Positions 1 through 11,404 are shown, numbered from the stretch's first letter. The stretch is 64,000 bases of DNA from Isoetes taiwanensis (GCA_021234155.1 JAJEKV010000335.1:248001-312000); one strand, 5' to 3'. The notes: generated by a model from the sequence alone, not told the origin. Made by a program: numbers and translations.

Positions 1-332
1 GATCCCTTAATGTTTTATTGGAATATATGATATTTTTGTATGATATTTGTGCCATGTATCGATAATTTCGAGTCTGGAATTGCCTCGCAAATAATGCAAT
101 CTGTTATTATCAAACCTAATATTATCATCTATCGAGCAAGCAATTTTGGTCTCATCTATGTTAGCAACTTGCTCTTCATTTTTGCATATTTCAATTCGCA
201 TATGAAACGTCACACGTGAATCGCAACCTTATGTTATTTTTGAAGTCCAAAAAAAAAGATTAAAAAAAAACAAAAACCCCTAGAAGACAATAGCAGGTTG
301 GCGTGATTTTGGAGTTGACATAATCCCAATTT
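1..332. other. AT-rich segment, no gene recognised
   Basis: The stretch is AT-rich, with homopolymer runs of A around 245-275. Short open frames on the minus strand show no recognisable domain. It immediately precedes the RT remnant that becomes readable near 333, so part of it may be decayed sequence of the same element, but nothing supports this directly. Confidence 0.5.
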
Positions 333-2130
333 AATTGGATGATGGTTAATGATGTCTTCCGACAATACTTGGATGATTTTGTTGTTATTTTTTTTGACGA
401 CATTCTCATCTATAGTAAGACTCTGGAGGAGCATGAGAAACATCTTCAGTTGGCCGTACAAGAGCTAAGACGTCACTAGCTCTTTGCCAAGTTCTCTAAG
501 TGCAAGTTTGCCACTCCAAAGGTGGATTATTTGGGACATGTCATTTCAGCAGAGGGAATTGCTACAAATCCAAAGAAAGATAGAGGCAGTGAAGGATTGG
601 CCCATCCTGTAATGTTTCGTAGAGGTCCAAGTTTCTTAGGATTAAGTGGATATTCTTACCTAAAAATTTGTGAAGGATTTTGCAAAGATTAAAGCACCTC
701 TTACCGATCTTACAAAGCATGAGAAGGTGAAGGATTGGATTGAGCATTGGAAAGCAAAGGTCCGTGGGAAGTTTTCAGAAGCTTAAGGATGCTTTAACGT
801 CAAGCACTCCCCTCACATTGCCGGACCCCGAAAAGGATAAACTAGTAGCAACGGATGCCAGTAAGATTGCTACCGGTGGAGTCCTCATGCAGGAGGGGAT
901 GGTAATTGCCTATGATTCAAAGAAAATGAATGAGACTGAACAGCGATACCCTACCCATGATCGGGAGTTGTTGGCCATTGTCCGGGCACAGATATGGAGA
1001 CACTACCTTCTTGGTAGAAGATTTCAGCTTGATAATGGATCATCGAGTCTCCAAGTATCTATCAACCCAAATTGAATCTCAACCTCCATCAGAGAAGATG
1101 GATGGAATTTTTAGAGGAGTATGATTTTGAGATTATGTATAAGCCTGGGAAACACAATGTGGTTGCGGATGCATTGTCACGTCATCCCTTGGTAACCCGC
1201 ACCCATTGTAATGCAATTTCCACACTCACCAGTGAGTTCGGAAAACAGATAGAGCAGACCATGGTCACGGATCCAGAGTTCCGTGATATGTGGGATAGTT
1301 TGGCTAAGGAGGCACGCACAGATAAAGAACGTGAAGCTTTCCGTTCCTATAAGAAAGAGGGCAATTTGTTATATCACAAAGATAAGTTATGTGTACCTGA
1401 GACTTCAGGAGTGCGTAAACTAATTCTTCATGATACACACAATAGCCCTATAGCTGGACATGCAGGTTTCATGAAGACCTACTTTAAGATCCGCTCCAGT
1501 TATTTTTAGCCTTCCATGAAGGACATTGTCAGGTACATTAAACAGTGTCAGGTGTGTTAGCAAATCAAGGCTGAGCAATTAAGGATTCCAAGAGAGTTGC
1601 AACCTCTCGATGTGCCCAATGCTAAGTGGGAAGTGATAACCATGGATTTCATGGGCCTTCCACGCATCCCTCCGTGGATATGATGCATTGATGGTAGTGG
1701 TCGACAAATTGTCGAAAATGGCTCATTTCTTACCATGTCGCACTCACAAATACAAATTTCGATACCGCTTTTGTCGTTTACAAAGGAGATCTTCGTGATT
1801 GCATAGAATGCCACGAAGTTATTGTATCCGACCGGGATCCCAAATTCTTAAGTGCATTCCGGAAAGATTTCTTTGCCACCATTCAAACCAAGCTTGCTAT
1901 GAGTACCAAGATATCATCCTCGACGGATGGTCGACATAGCGCACTAATCGCATTATAGAGGATATGCTACGGTTATGTGTGGAGTAAGCAATCACAATGG
2001 GTTGACTATATTTATTTGGTTGAATTTGCCAACAACAAGATGAAACAGAGTCTTCCGCATCGTTTCCCTTCATGATTAATTATGGTTATCAATGCCTCAC
2101 TCCCCACACATGGCATAATCCTGTTTAAGG
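333..2130 (+). pseudogene. Ty3/gypsy pol remnant (element C): RT, RNase H, integrase
   Basis: This is a decayed pol gene of a Ty3/gypsy retrotransposon. In order: an RT palm fragment with FFDDILIYSKTLEEH at about 385-435 (the catalytic YxDD is FFDD) and then CKFATPKVDYLGHVIS; an RNase H segment at 816-1050 with LVATDASKIATGGVLMQEG and ELLAIV; the spacer GKHNVVADALSRHP; an integrase zinc-binding part with HDTHNSPIAGHAG and KQCQVC; then integrase core sequence near 1600-1990 in several frames. The last readable motif is INYGYQCLTPH near 2070-2100. At least four frame breaks and internal stops make it non-functional. Its integrase is close to that of element A on the opposite strand, so the two belong to one family. 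The coding sequence stops a few bases before the LTR end of A; the expected C-terminal part and its own LTR are missing. Confidence 0.9.
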
Positions 2131-2134
2131 TGGA

Positions 2135-3638
2135 TGTGACGTCCCCTACTGTGATATCGATGCCCGCACCGTGATACAAACAGAGTTCATCCCCGCACCA
2201 GCTCCACATCGATACAGGGCCCCTCCACATATCGCGGACCGCCTAGGGTCCACAGTGGGAAGAGTGAAGGGTCATTTTACCCCCGCCTCTCGTGGCCTAC
2301 CTAGTCGCGGGAAGCGTAAACATACACGCCAAGAATATAACATCATATATCCACCTCAAGGGTGGCACATCAACATCCTGCATAGACAAAGATCAGCACA
2401 ATACAAGGAAGTTCCTCCCCAAGGCTCCGGACTCCGTGGGGACGACCGACAAGCTTGGGTCTCCGTGAGTTCGCAAGTGCATGTAATCATGACAATGGAT
2501 TGGGAAATGGGGCATAAGAACATGGCTTAGGGTTGTCCGGGCCCATCCGCCCCCGGCCCCTGCACACTTTGCGTGAGTAGGTTGAAAAGTGTTGGGACTG
2601 ACCAGAAGCCCTCCCGGATGCATAGCCAAAGGGGGGCTATTCCCCGGGTTATATCTCCCCATCCCGATGGGGGGTGTAGGGATCACTCCCTCCAGAGATC
2701 TACATGCAACACAAGGTGACTAGAGGGCCACCGCCTTATTCGACTTAACCCACTGGAAGGTGAACTCCACCCCACCTGGTGTCAGCCCATGCCTTACCCA
2801 CACGGTGGCAAGCCATTAGACCTAGTCACTCTGGATCCCTGGTAGACCTTACACACCGTAGGGATCGGGCCAAGGGTCAGTAACACCGAACCTCATTTTA
2901 AGCGGGTCCGGCCTCTTCACCCACAACCAGGTGGGCTCCCTCGCGGCATGTGCCAATTCTAGTAATACACTAAGAGGGACTAGCTAGGACCATCATCTAC
3001 TAAGCTTTAAGTCTCTACCCCCTTCCCAATACAATGAGTCCGCGTAATACATCCGGCCCATCATATCAACATAAGTAATAAGAACTAATCTAATTCATAG
3101 AGTTAGGTTCTTTAGTTAGAGTCAATCTCGTGATCCGCTTGGCTACTAATGATGATTTAATAGGCTAAACCCTACCGGGTTCAAGGCTCGGAATTAGGCT
3201 ATTCAATCACCAACTACCGATCCTTGGTTCACTCCTCTCGATCCGAAAGGCATCCATGTCTCGCTCTCGCCGATGCGGGTCGGAGGGATGATTCTGCAAG
3301 GGGCGCACGCGCATCGTGGGAGTTGGAATTGACTCCTCGAAGCGAACCGGGAGCTCGGAAGGTCTGTGGGCTTAAAAAGGGAATGTTAGGTTTGGTGCCT
3401 TATGTAGGCTATCGCTAGGTTTAGGGTTTCCATGACCCTTGGTCTACCTTTTAATGGGTTAAAGGTCTAAAGGTGCGCGCATTGCTAAGGTGTGCGCACC
3501 ATTGCAAGTTGCCCCCTAGGGCGCCCTTGCTTGGGTACACGCCGCGCATTACCGCCAACCGGATGGCGGTAATGCTGCGGATTTCGGGCTAGATATGGTA
3601 TACGCTTTGAGACCGTGATATCGTATCAGAACGCTACA
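2135..3638 (-). repeat. 3' LTR of element A
   Basis: The 1.5-kb repeat reads TGTAGCG at its start and ends in GACGTCACA in element orientation; on the plus strand it opens TGTGACGTCCCC at 2135. It aligns as a direct repeat with 13526-15005 and as an inverted repeat with 56936-58490. A polypurine tract abuts its inner end at 3639. The ends are quasi-palindromic (TGTNACG...CGTNACA), which makes orientation easy to misjudge. The body alignment together with the primer sites of A and B fixes it. Confidence 0.88.
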
Positions 3639-3648
3639 TTCTTCCCTT
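3639..3648 (-). other. Polypurine tract of element A
   Basis: On the minus strand AAGGGAAGAA lies directly before the LTR start TGTAGCG. This is the expected position of the plus-strand primer of an LTR retrotransposon and it confirms that 2135-3638 is the 3' LTR. Confidence 0.75.
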
Positions 3649-4380
3649 GAATTGATGCCGTCCGCAAAGATCGCGGGTCTCCCCACCTTGGAATCTTCTT
3701 AACCCGCAATCAACGCCATGCATACGAATACATACTTATTATTATAGTTATATTTTTAATAGGATTACCTCAAGGTAATATTTATAGAACATTATTATAC
3801 TATTATTCAATCCACTAGTTATCATTTATGTCGTTACAACAATAAGTCGTAATGTTTTGGTTTATCATTATATATACAATTATTCTTCGAGGTACTCTTT
3901 ATTCCTTGCAACACATTACAATAAAATTGTGTTGCAAGTCTTCATAGTTCGACCTCCTGGCCCTCCGGAGCGTTCTATTGGCCTGCAGGTCAACACTACG
4001 TTAGTACCATTTTTAATTATTTATAAATTTGGTTATAAGGGAACCACCCCACCTATCTACATGAATGCATGGCTAATCTCCCGGCGTAGGAAGATGATGT
4101 TTCTTCCATCGTGGCCGAGGAGACAGCGCCCTATCATGCCTATATGGCGCTCATGCCTACACCTTTAGTGGCCCAACGTGGAGGATAGGGTCCTTCTCAG
4201 ATATGGAGCGCTGGAAGGGATAGAGTCCTCCCCGTAGGCATTGGCTAGAGGTGCTTTTCCTATCAATGCATTTCCTGAATGACCTCTTTATCTTCGAGGT
4301 CGCCTACTCGTGGGGACGTAAGTAGACTTTCCAAGCGGCACCCGTCATGCCTACATTGGCATTACACCACGCCCTAGAGA
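3649..4380. other. Element A 3' non-coding region, AT-rich in part
   Basis: Between the chromodomain and the polypurine tract of A there are about 730 bases without a recognisable gene. The part 3720-4060 is markedly AT-rich compared with its surroundings and could be a small inserted element; I found no clear terminal repeats or duplicated target. Confidence 0.45.
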
Positions 4381-4779
4381 TCACCGTAGTAATCTCATCA
4401 TCGGTAATAACGCGATGCAACCCCTTACCTCATAGGTTGCATGCGAGAGATTATACTTAACTAAGCAAGTTATTACTCTACACAAATCGACATGCCTCGA
4501 GCCGATTTCTTCTGGGAGATGACCTTTGCGGCCCCATTGCTCCATAAACCGTGGGTATTGTTTTTCCAGATCTCTTTTAAGTACCCATGTCGCGTTTTCC
4601 ACCGGCAAGTGTTTCCACTTGACCAAGTATTGGAGGAACTCCGATCTCCTTGTTTTCTTGAAGGCTTTATCAAGAATTAGCTCTCGAACTATTTCTAACC
4701 GGCTTTTCGTCATTTCCAACATCGTTGGAGTGTCCAAAACTTCCTTCCGGATTGGGAGTATGCTTCTTGCCAGACTCAA
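4381..4779 (-). pseudogene. Element A: chromodomain at the pol C-terminus
   Basis: Read on the minus strand, this open frame carries a chromodomain-like segment: EFLQYLVKWKHLPVENATW, followed by LEKQYPRFMEQWG. The pattern YLVKWKxLPxxxATW is the typical chromodomain core found after the integrase of plant chromoviruses. Chromodomains bind methylated histone tails, and in chromoviruses they are tied to integration into heterochromatin (family knowledge). The frame is open across the domain. It sits between the integrase upstream and the 3' LTR downstream, where a chromovirus should have it. The link to the H3-like protein of the same element is discussed in the findings. Confidence 0.85.
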
Positions 4780-5115
4780 TGGAAGACTTTGTGATTTTTA
4801 AGTGTGCCGCAAGTCTAACTTGTAGGATTGGTTACCCACTCCGGACTATTCTGAAGGGTCCAGCCCACCTTGGAGCAAGCTTCTTGCAATTTCGCGCGCG
4901 AGTTTCACCGCTTTTACCTTGATCTTGAGCCATACATCATCTAACTTGGAATTCTCCGATCGTCGATGTTTGTCGGCAATGTTTCTTCACGACTTTTGCC
5001 GCTAGAAGGTACCTAACTTCTTCCACAAAGCCGCCGCATGTCGCTCAACATTTGTCGCGAAACTTCCACTTTTGACACCGGATTGTGCCAAGTGTCTAGT
5101 GTTAGGCATTGGTAG

Positions 5116-6060
5116 TCAGAAGTTGATCATAAACGGCGACATTTGGAATGATTCCCCGCTTGGTGCTATTGTATGCAAATTCCATCGCGAATAAATTCCT
5201 CCCACATACCTTGCTTGTTCCGCACATATTTTCGAGCATGTCTTCCAATATTCGTTGATACGCCCGCTTGCCCATCCGTCACGTGGATGATAGGCCGTGC
5301 TCATGGATAGCTTCGCTCCAATCGCCAGAAGAGATCCCGCCGCATAAGGCACCGATGAACTTCGATCGGCCGGAGATAATTTCCCTTGGCATGCCATGGA
5401 GTCTGAAGATCTCTTTGGTGAAGAGCTTTGCCGTATCCATAGCTGTGTCCGTGGTCCTGCAAGGCACAAAATGGGCCATCTTCGACAACTTGTCGACCAC
5501 GACCATCAAGGCATCCTTACCTCTTACTGTCCTTGGCAGTCCTGTTATAAAGTCCATGCTTACGACCTCCCACTTAGCGTTTGGCACCGCTAATGGTTCC
5601 AATGCCCCCGAATTAAGTTGTTCTTATGTTTCGCTTGTCGGCATAGCTGACACTCCTTGATGTGGCGAGGGCTATCTCGCTTCTTTCATTCCCGGCCAAT
5701 AGTACCTACTCACGCGACTTTAAAGTATGTCTTCATGAATCCTGCGTGGGCCGGCTATTGGGTTGTTGTGGGTGTCATGGAGGATCAACTTTCTTACTCC
5801 GTGATGATTCCAAGACGCTAACAACTTGTTCTTATGGTATAGGAGGTTACCTTCCTTCTTAAAATTTTTGAAGGTTTCCTCTCTCCTTATCCGTTTCTCG
5901 CCTCCTTGCACAAGCTTGCCCATACTTCCTTGAAGTCCACATCCGCTTGGCAAGGTTTCTTCTATCTTTTTCCAAATCGCCAAGAGCTGCCGAGATTGCG
6001 CTGTAAAGTACCCCCGGGTTGTCGGGCCGGATGCCTTGAAAGCGATCCGCTACCACATTA
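5116..6060 (-). pseudogene. Element A: integrase
   Basis: Read on the minus strand, the zinc-binding region has KLILHDTHNNPIAG with KKEGNLLYHKNKL upstream, nearly identical in pattern to element C. The catalytic core follows: VPNAKWEVVSMDFITGLPR (first catalytic Asp in MDFITG), VVVDKLSKMAHFVPC, LFTKEIFRLHGMPREI with I-S-G-R in place of the usual S-D-R, then STAYHPRDGWASGRINE with E of the D,D-35-E triad. The end PFMINF corresponds to the conserved PFxxxYG region. At least three frame changes break it. The function in an intact element is insertion of cDNA into the host genome. Confidence 0.88.
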
Positions 6061-7240
6061 AGCTTCGGGCTTGTAGACTATCTCAAAGTCGTATTCCTCG
6101 AGAAACTCCATCCACCTTCGCCGCCTTTATATTGAGATGTGGTTGCGTGAATACGCATCGAGGCTCGTGACGGTCCAAATTGAACTTCCTCCCTAAGAGG
6201 TAATGCCTGCATTCTGGCATACTCGACAACCGCTAGCAGCTCTTGGTCGTAAGGTCGTAACGCTAAGCGTTTGGCTGCTCATCTTCCTTGAGTCGCATCG
6301 CTATTACCCGGGCCTCTTGCATGGTTAACTGCACTGTGGCTATCTTGCTTACGTCCGGCCGCCACTAACTTGTCCTTTCCCGGTCCCGGGTTGGTTAAGG
6401 GGGGCAGTTGTCAAAGCTTCCTTTAACAATTCAAATGCTGCCCGGGCTTTCTTGAGCCAATGGTCTACCCAATTTTTCACTTTCCCGCCTTTTATCAAGT
6501 CCGCCGGGGCTGAAGTTCTTCGCGAACTTTAGGAATACCGCTAGGCCAAAGGGAAACCGACCTCATGGGCGTTCTTTGGTGCCGCTATTGGATTGGATTC
6601 AATCTTGATCTTGGCGGTTCGTCGAGATTCATTCGCTGAAATCACATGACCAGGTATTCCACCTTCTCTGCGAAGTGGCACTTGACAACTTGGCGCATAA
6701 CCGATGCCTTCTTAACTTCGAACACCTTTCTTACTTGTTGTACATGCTCTTCAACGGATTTCTCGACACCGCATAATTTAATATCGCCGAAGAATACTAT
6801 CACAAAGGTGTCCAAGTATTCTTCAAGATGTCATTCATGAGTCTCATGAACGTAGCCGGGACGTTGATAGCCCAAATGGCATTACGTGAACTCGTAATGC
6901 CCATACATGGTTCTCCTAAAAGCCGCTTTGTGGATGTCCTCTTCCTTTATTCTGATTCGGTGATAACCTCAACCTTAGGTCGCATCTTGGAGAAGACCTT
7001 TTGCCCCTTGAGCCGATCCATCAAGTCGCCCCGATCCGGGAGTGCATTTGTTCTTGATGGTGTGCTTGTTCAATTGTCCGTAATCTATGCACATCCTCAA
7101 GCTTCCATCCTTCCTCTTGACAAAGAGGATGGGTGCCCCAAATGGTGAGACGCTAGGCCCCGATGAAGCCTAGATCGAGCAATTTTTTGTAATCGCTTCT
7201 TTAGCCCGCGGAGTTCATGTGTGGTCATTCTATATGGGGC
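6061..7240 (-). pseudogene. Element A: reverse transcriptase and RNase H
   Basis: On the minus strand the RT fingers/palm read [20 protein letters not shown] and [14 protein letters not shown] at about 7190-7050, then GYHRIRIKEEDIHKAAFRR near 6950-6890, and YLDTFVIVFFGDIKL near 6810-6770 at the place of the YxDD catalytic box (the second Asp pair is altered). Sequence down to about 6470 matches the connection region (CHFAEKVEYL). RNase H remnants follow between 6400 and 6180, including VIAMRLKEDEQ and HYLLGRKFNLD. Several frameshifts are present. Upstream lies the protease, downstream the integrase, the usual gypsy order. Confidence 0.85.
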
Positions 7241-7970
7241 CTTGCTGCCGGCTTGGTCCCCGGTTCGAAAGTGCTATCTCACACACTACTACCCCCGTAA
7301 GGAGGGAGCCGATCTCATCCGAAAAGAGATCGTGGAACTCCGTGATCAAGTTGGCTACATTTGCTTGGGTAACTTGCTTGAGCACTTTGTCTTCTTTGCT
7401 TTCCTCCGACTCGTTCCTCAACCTCGAAGTTTGAAGATGTATGCTACCCGCCAGCTTTATAGACTTGAGCGCCTTCAACAGACATACACCGCATAATGGG
7501 AGTAACTTCTTTACCTGCGGATCTCAATGACTTTGCTCGGGCCGGGTGTTGTGGGAGTGTCACTTTCCGCTTCCACAACAATTATGGCTCCCCGCACCGC
7601 TCAAGGTACTCCATTCCTATCATGAGGTCGCATTTGCCAATACCTATCACTTCGCCTCCCATCTGGGATGTTTATTCCCGCAAGTCAATGTCGAAATTGA
7701 TCCTTTTTTCCCGCCAGATGTCTTATCAAGCCCGCTTGCTAAAAATTACGGCCTTGGTTTGACTTTAATGGCTTCAACTTCAACATTTCAACCATCCCTG
7801 GGATGCAAAGTTATGGCTACTTCCGAGTCTATCAAGACTATGAAAGACTTGGCCTTTACCTTCCCTACTGTGGAGATTACCTTTGTACCGGGTCCTGCCC
7901 GTTCTCGTATCTATATACAAGATGTGGCACTCACCAATGTAATCGCGGCAGCCGCCCCCTCATCCGACTG
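7241..7970 (-). pseudogene. Element A: protease region and linker to RT
   Basis: Minus-strand reading gives KAKSFIVLIDSEVAITLH near 7860-7800. It aligns with the retropepsin active site FxVLIDSGATHxFI but has DSE instead of DSG. The frame then runs into SIKLAGSIHLQTSRL and EFHDLFSDEIGSLL (7450-7230), which matches the stretch that normally precedes RT (EFxDLFPxELPxxLPP). The altered active site and frame breaks make it inactive. Confidence 0.75.
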
Positions 7971-9170
7971 AAAGTGTCCCATCCGGGCCTTCAACTCAGG
8001 AAGCGCCAGCTCATAACAAATGGGCAGTTCGCCGCTCGTGGCCCGACTGGAAACATCTAAAGCAGAGCCGCTTCTATGCATTCTCGCCTTTTCTCCTTGG
8101 GCACGCCTCGTAAGAAGGACCCGCATCGCTTTTGAAGTAGTTGGAGCCTTCCCCGCTTGTCCTTGAAGGACACCTCGCTTTTCTCCGCTTTTCCGTTGCT
8201 ATTGTATGGGACTTTGCCGATTTGGGTCTGCTGCCCCAGGGCTGTAGCCTTCCCCTGTTGCTTTGCTCCTATCCCTAGGTCGCCTGGCGTTGTTCATGCC
8301 CGCATCCCTTGCAAACCAATCGCCTTTGATTCTCGCCGACATCGCTTTAGGTCTTATTGCCCTACGAAGCCTCGATTTCGCTCAGCCCCTCTATGTAGCT
8401 TTCCATCAAGGTTTTTCGCCGCCTTCGCACATACAGCTTTTTAGTCTCATAAAATTTTTTGTATCTTCTGTAATCGTTTTAACCCCGCCGTAATCAGAAT
8501 TGCTGTATCATATTCGACTTTTGTGTTCGAGGAACATAGTGGTTCTTTAAAGCTTTTTGCTTAACTTCTTAAATTGGCACCCATCCCTGCTCCAAATACG
8601 CGGGCCTTCCGTGCATAGCCCTTCCACCATATTTTGCGGCCCCTTTCAGGTTGGTCGTTTGCCACCACGCCTTTATCCTTATCCTTCATGCCGTAGGCAT
8701 TGCCATACTCGCCATTTTCCCGAGCCATGCCTTTGCCTCTTAAGTCGGACCTGTTCTTGCCGAGAATCGCTCGAGTTTCCGGCTTTCCATACATTCACAG
8801 AGTCTTTGAGTCTACCTTCTTCCGTAATCCGGGCCTTAGTGTCCTTCGCTTCGTTGTTCTACGGTCCGGGTCCTAAGCCCTCTTTCGGTTTCGACCTCAG
8901 AGTCCGAGGGGAGCTTGATCGAAGGTCTCTGCGGTTAGGGGACCTCCTTCTCTTACTCCTCCTCTTGTCTTTCCCCGACTTTTGGGGTGTCGTTTTGTGG
9001 CGGATGATGCTTGGGCTGCTAGTAGGGCCTTTATCACAGTCCAATTCACCGCGATCATCGCGACATCTCCTCTTAGGGGTCGGGGGGACCATATCTTCAA
9101 CAAAGTTCCTTTGAAGGGGTTATGCCCGTCGGGGGTCTCTTCATCTCTGTTACTCTGTTTTGTTTTGTTC
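7971..9170 (-). pseudogene. Element A: gag with degenerate zinc knuckle
   Basis: Near 8110-8050 the minus strand encodes CFRCFQSGHERRTA, a CX2CX4HX4C knuckle with the last Cys lost. Upstream (8600-8350), in shifting frames, there are LKNHYVPRTQKSNMIQQF and SYIEGLSEIEASL, fitting the gag capsid pattern FxxxYxPxxxxxxKxxEF and RFxxGLxxEI. The N-terminal part (9090-8860) is rich in Arg, Lys and Ser. Gag forms the particle that packages the element RNA. Long open frames on the plus strand here (for example 8557-9114) are antisense shadows. Gag as an independent block means that the two genes upstream are additions and not a rearranged gag. Confidence 0.7.
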
Positions 9171-9369
9171 GACCGTTAGTTGTTCCCCTATCCGCATACA
9201 CAATTGGTCATGGTTGTACGGTTAGTTTTATTTGTTCTCTTGCATTATATGTGTTGTTGGTATAGTTGTGGAACAAAAATATATCAACAAAACATTAAAA
9301 TGCAAAAGAAGTTATATTCATATTATATAATATGTTAATACAAAAAGACTTAGGGATCAAGATTTCTAA
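9171..9369. other. AT-rich spacer between second extra gene and gag (A)
   Basis: About 200 bases of AT-rich sequence separate the stop codon of the second extra gene from gag. Elements B (62550-62700) and I (54226-54400) have an AT-rich spacer at the same place. It may contain the 3' end signal of the second gene or an entry to gag expression, but I see no definite motif. Confidence 0.5.
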
Positions 9370-11028
9370 CTATTCTTGATAACGCCAGGAGGATGGATTA
9401 TCCTCTAGGAACTTCTTCACTTGGGCTGTTCCCCACCGAATGACCCAAGTTCCTAAGGACGTTGATCAAGATCCACCTCGCAAGGCTCTCGCCAACTCTT
9501 CTACCCCGCGGAGGTATAGGCGGCGTCACGCGATCTTCCCTACCGATGCGTAAGGTATGGCAAAGTCAAAATATCAAGTGCTATTGCTCTCTTCACCGAG
9601 GATGGCATACTCGGTGTTGGGAGCTAGCCGAGCATGCCGCCAAAGCCCGAGTGCAATTAGCATCGATACTCCTTCCTCGCCCACGGGGGTGAATTTGCGA
9701 TGAATTACCGCTATTCTTCCATCCATCGCCAGGGAAGGTAATACCGCAATGACTGTCATTTGTGTGAATCGGTCCCCGCCTCCTCGGCCTCCCCGCCTCA
9801 GGTTCCGCCAAGATAGTCATCAACCCTCCACCGTGGTGAGCTCCCCCAGTAGTCTCCGATCGGTCGAAGCTCTCCCGAGGCCTAACTCGCCTCTTCTCCT
9901 GGGAGGTGTTAGAAAGAACTTGCCACTAAGATGTTGGAGGTCTTGTATGGATCCCCATCTGTTCTCAGAGAGCAAGGAACTCTTCCTCCGCTTTAGTTGC
10001 CCTGCCTCCATAATGTGCACGATGTTGTCAGTAGGCTTGGATATCGGAGGTCCACTCTCCCAAAAGTGTGCCCCTTACTTGGAGGGAAGTCGGTAAAAGA
10101 ATGCTAGGGTGTCTAAAAATGCCCTTACATTACGTATAATGTAGGACAAATGTAGGCACCTATTATTGTTTTGTTTTTTTAATTAAAGTTGGTTGGGATA
10201 TGGAATTCCATTAAATTCAAATGGGAGGCAAAGGGTTATGTATTTGAAATGTGATACATCTCTTACTCTACATTTGGCCAAATGTAGGGACACCCTAGCA
10301 TTCTTTGGCCCAGCAATGGAGGTGACATGAAGTGCGAGCCCCGAGTTTCGTCAGTCGATACTCCCTTTCTCGCACTCAGGGAGGTTTGGATGTTGCTTAG
10401 AGCAAATACTCTTAGCCCTCGACGATGATGGGGGGGGGCCCAAGGGGGTGGCGCGATGAGTTTGCCTCAAGTCTTGCAACTCTTGTTCTGCTAGCCGCTG
10501 CTCTTCCATTTGGGTCGGAGCTCGGCGTAGTCCTCATCCTCTTCCTCTTGCTCGCCGTCTTCTTTCCTTTCCTTCTTGTAAGGCATTGCATTGCGTGGAG
10601 CTGTTTGCCGGGTGTGGCTAATGGGTCCCCGTCCATGGGGGAATGGAGGTTTCTCCCATGGGGTTCTCGCACCCCGATGGGTAAGAAAATGGCTAAGGCA
10701 ACGTTGAAAGAGAAGTACTTGGTCCCTATTGGATGTACGTGACCATTGGCCCGCATGCGCGGGGCCTTGTTTGTGAGATACTGCAATGTTTGGGAACATC
10801 GGCCTAAAAGGTCGCTTGAAGGATTGCCTAGGAACAAAGTAGCCTATGCAAGGGGAAGCTGCACTAATGATGACCCTACCCTAGTTTGAAATCTTACAGA
10901 CTCGCTATATGATGGGGTTGCGCGGCAAGGTTGCTTGAATATCTATTTCCAGGAAGACCCGAAAATCTCATCAAATGGGCCTGCAGAGCGCTGCCGCTAT
11001 ACCATCATCCGGAAATCGAGGTTGCCAT
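9370..11028 (-). pseudogene. Element A: second extra gene, unknown protein of about 480 aa
   Basis: This is an unrecognised gene shared by elements A, B (61116-62549) and I (52783-54225). In A the start ATG at 11028 opens MATSISG, and the stop is TAG at 9372-9370 after RYQE. Without the inserted MITE its length agrees with B (about 1.43-1.45 kb). Conserved blocks: YLTNKAPR then KYFSFNVALAIFLPIG (about 10770-10670); an acidic/basic linker; EYRLTKL near 10345; HIMEAGQ near 10015; and a C-terminal block GEEGVSMLIAL, HARLAPNTEYAILGEE (9690-9590), ending in FLEDNPSSWRYQE. Several frameshifts and a MITE break it. The protein looks helical and charged, but I recognise no family. It has its own TATA box 110-118 bp upstream of the ATG. 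Confidence 0.7.
10096..10306. mobile_element. MITE inserted in the second extra gene of element A
   Basis: The segment has terminal inverted repeats AAAGAATGCTAGGGTGTC at the left and its complement GACACCCTAGCATTCTTT at the right, with AT-rich interior of about 175 bases and no coding capacity. Elements B and I lack it at the corresponding position of the gene. The target duplication is not clear, so I do not assign a superfamily. Confidence 0.8.
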
Positions 11029-11137
11029 GAGTTTAGTGAGGAAGAGACTAGCAAACGGTTGCAAGAGCCTGAGGGAGCTGAAAAAAATCGGCTAAGGGGC
11101 AGGAGCAAAGTTAGGGTGGTATGAAGAAAATAAGGGT

Positions 11138-11146
11138 CTATTTATA
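11138..11146 (-). promoter_or_regulatory. TATA box of the second extra gene (A)
   Basis: TATAAATAG on the minus strand, 110 bp or so before the ATG at 11028. The same box lies at the same distance before the gene in B (60996) and I (52681), in each case within the phrase GTCTATAAATA or GACCTATT in reverse. Confidence 0.75.
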
Positions 11147-11350
11147 AAAAAGGGGAAAACCCTAATTTTTGGATGACTTGGAAAATTCTTGGGGTTGGGC
11201 AATTCTAGCCTATATTGGGGTCAAAATGGGAATTTGAAGACTAATTTAAGGGTTTGGGCATGATTTGGATTACCTAAAGATGCTAACATAACCGGGTTGA
11301 AGATCATTTGGACAAGTTATGGTGAAGGAATGGTGGGAGGTATCATAGGT

Positions 11351-11404
11351 AGCCTCGTCAAAAACTAAACTTTAGTTTCTTGACCGGTATGACGTGTGAG
11401 ACAT
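11351..11404 (-). promoter_or_regulatory. Hairpin module, proximal copy, upstream of second extra gene (A)
   Basis: It contains AAACTAAACTTTAGTTT, an odd-length palindrome, and an outer arm GTGTGAGAC; the other outer arm is eroded. It is about 200 bp upstream of the TATA box and pairs with the module at 11535-11601. Confidence 0.65.

Noticed and set aside
2135-3638. Reading this LTR as the 3' LTR of the plus-strand element C
   Set aside because: LTR ends are quasi-palindromic, but the body aligns in reverse to the B LTR whose primer site fixes orientation, and a polypurine tract lies at 3639 on the minus strand.
8557-9114. Long plus-strand open frame of 185 codons
   Set aside because: It is antisense to the Arg/Ser-rich gag N-terminus of element A; low-complexity antisense of basic coding sequence often stays open.
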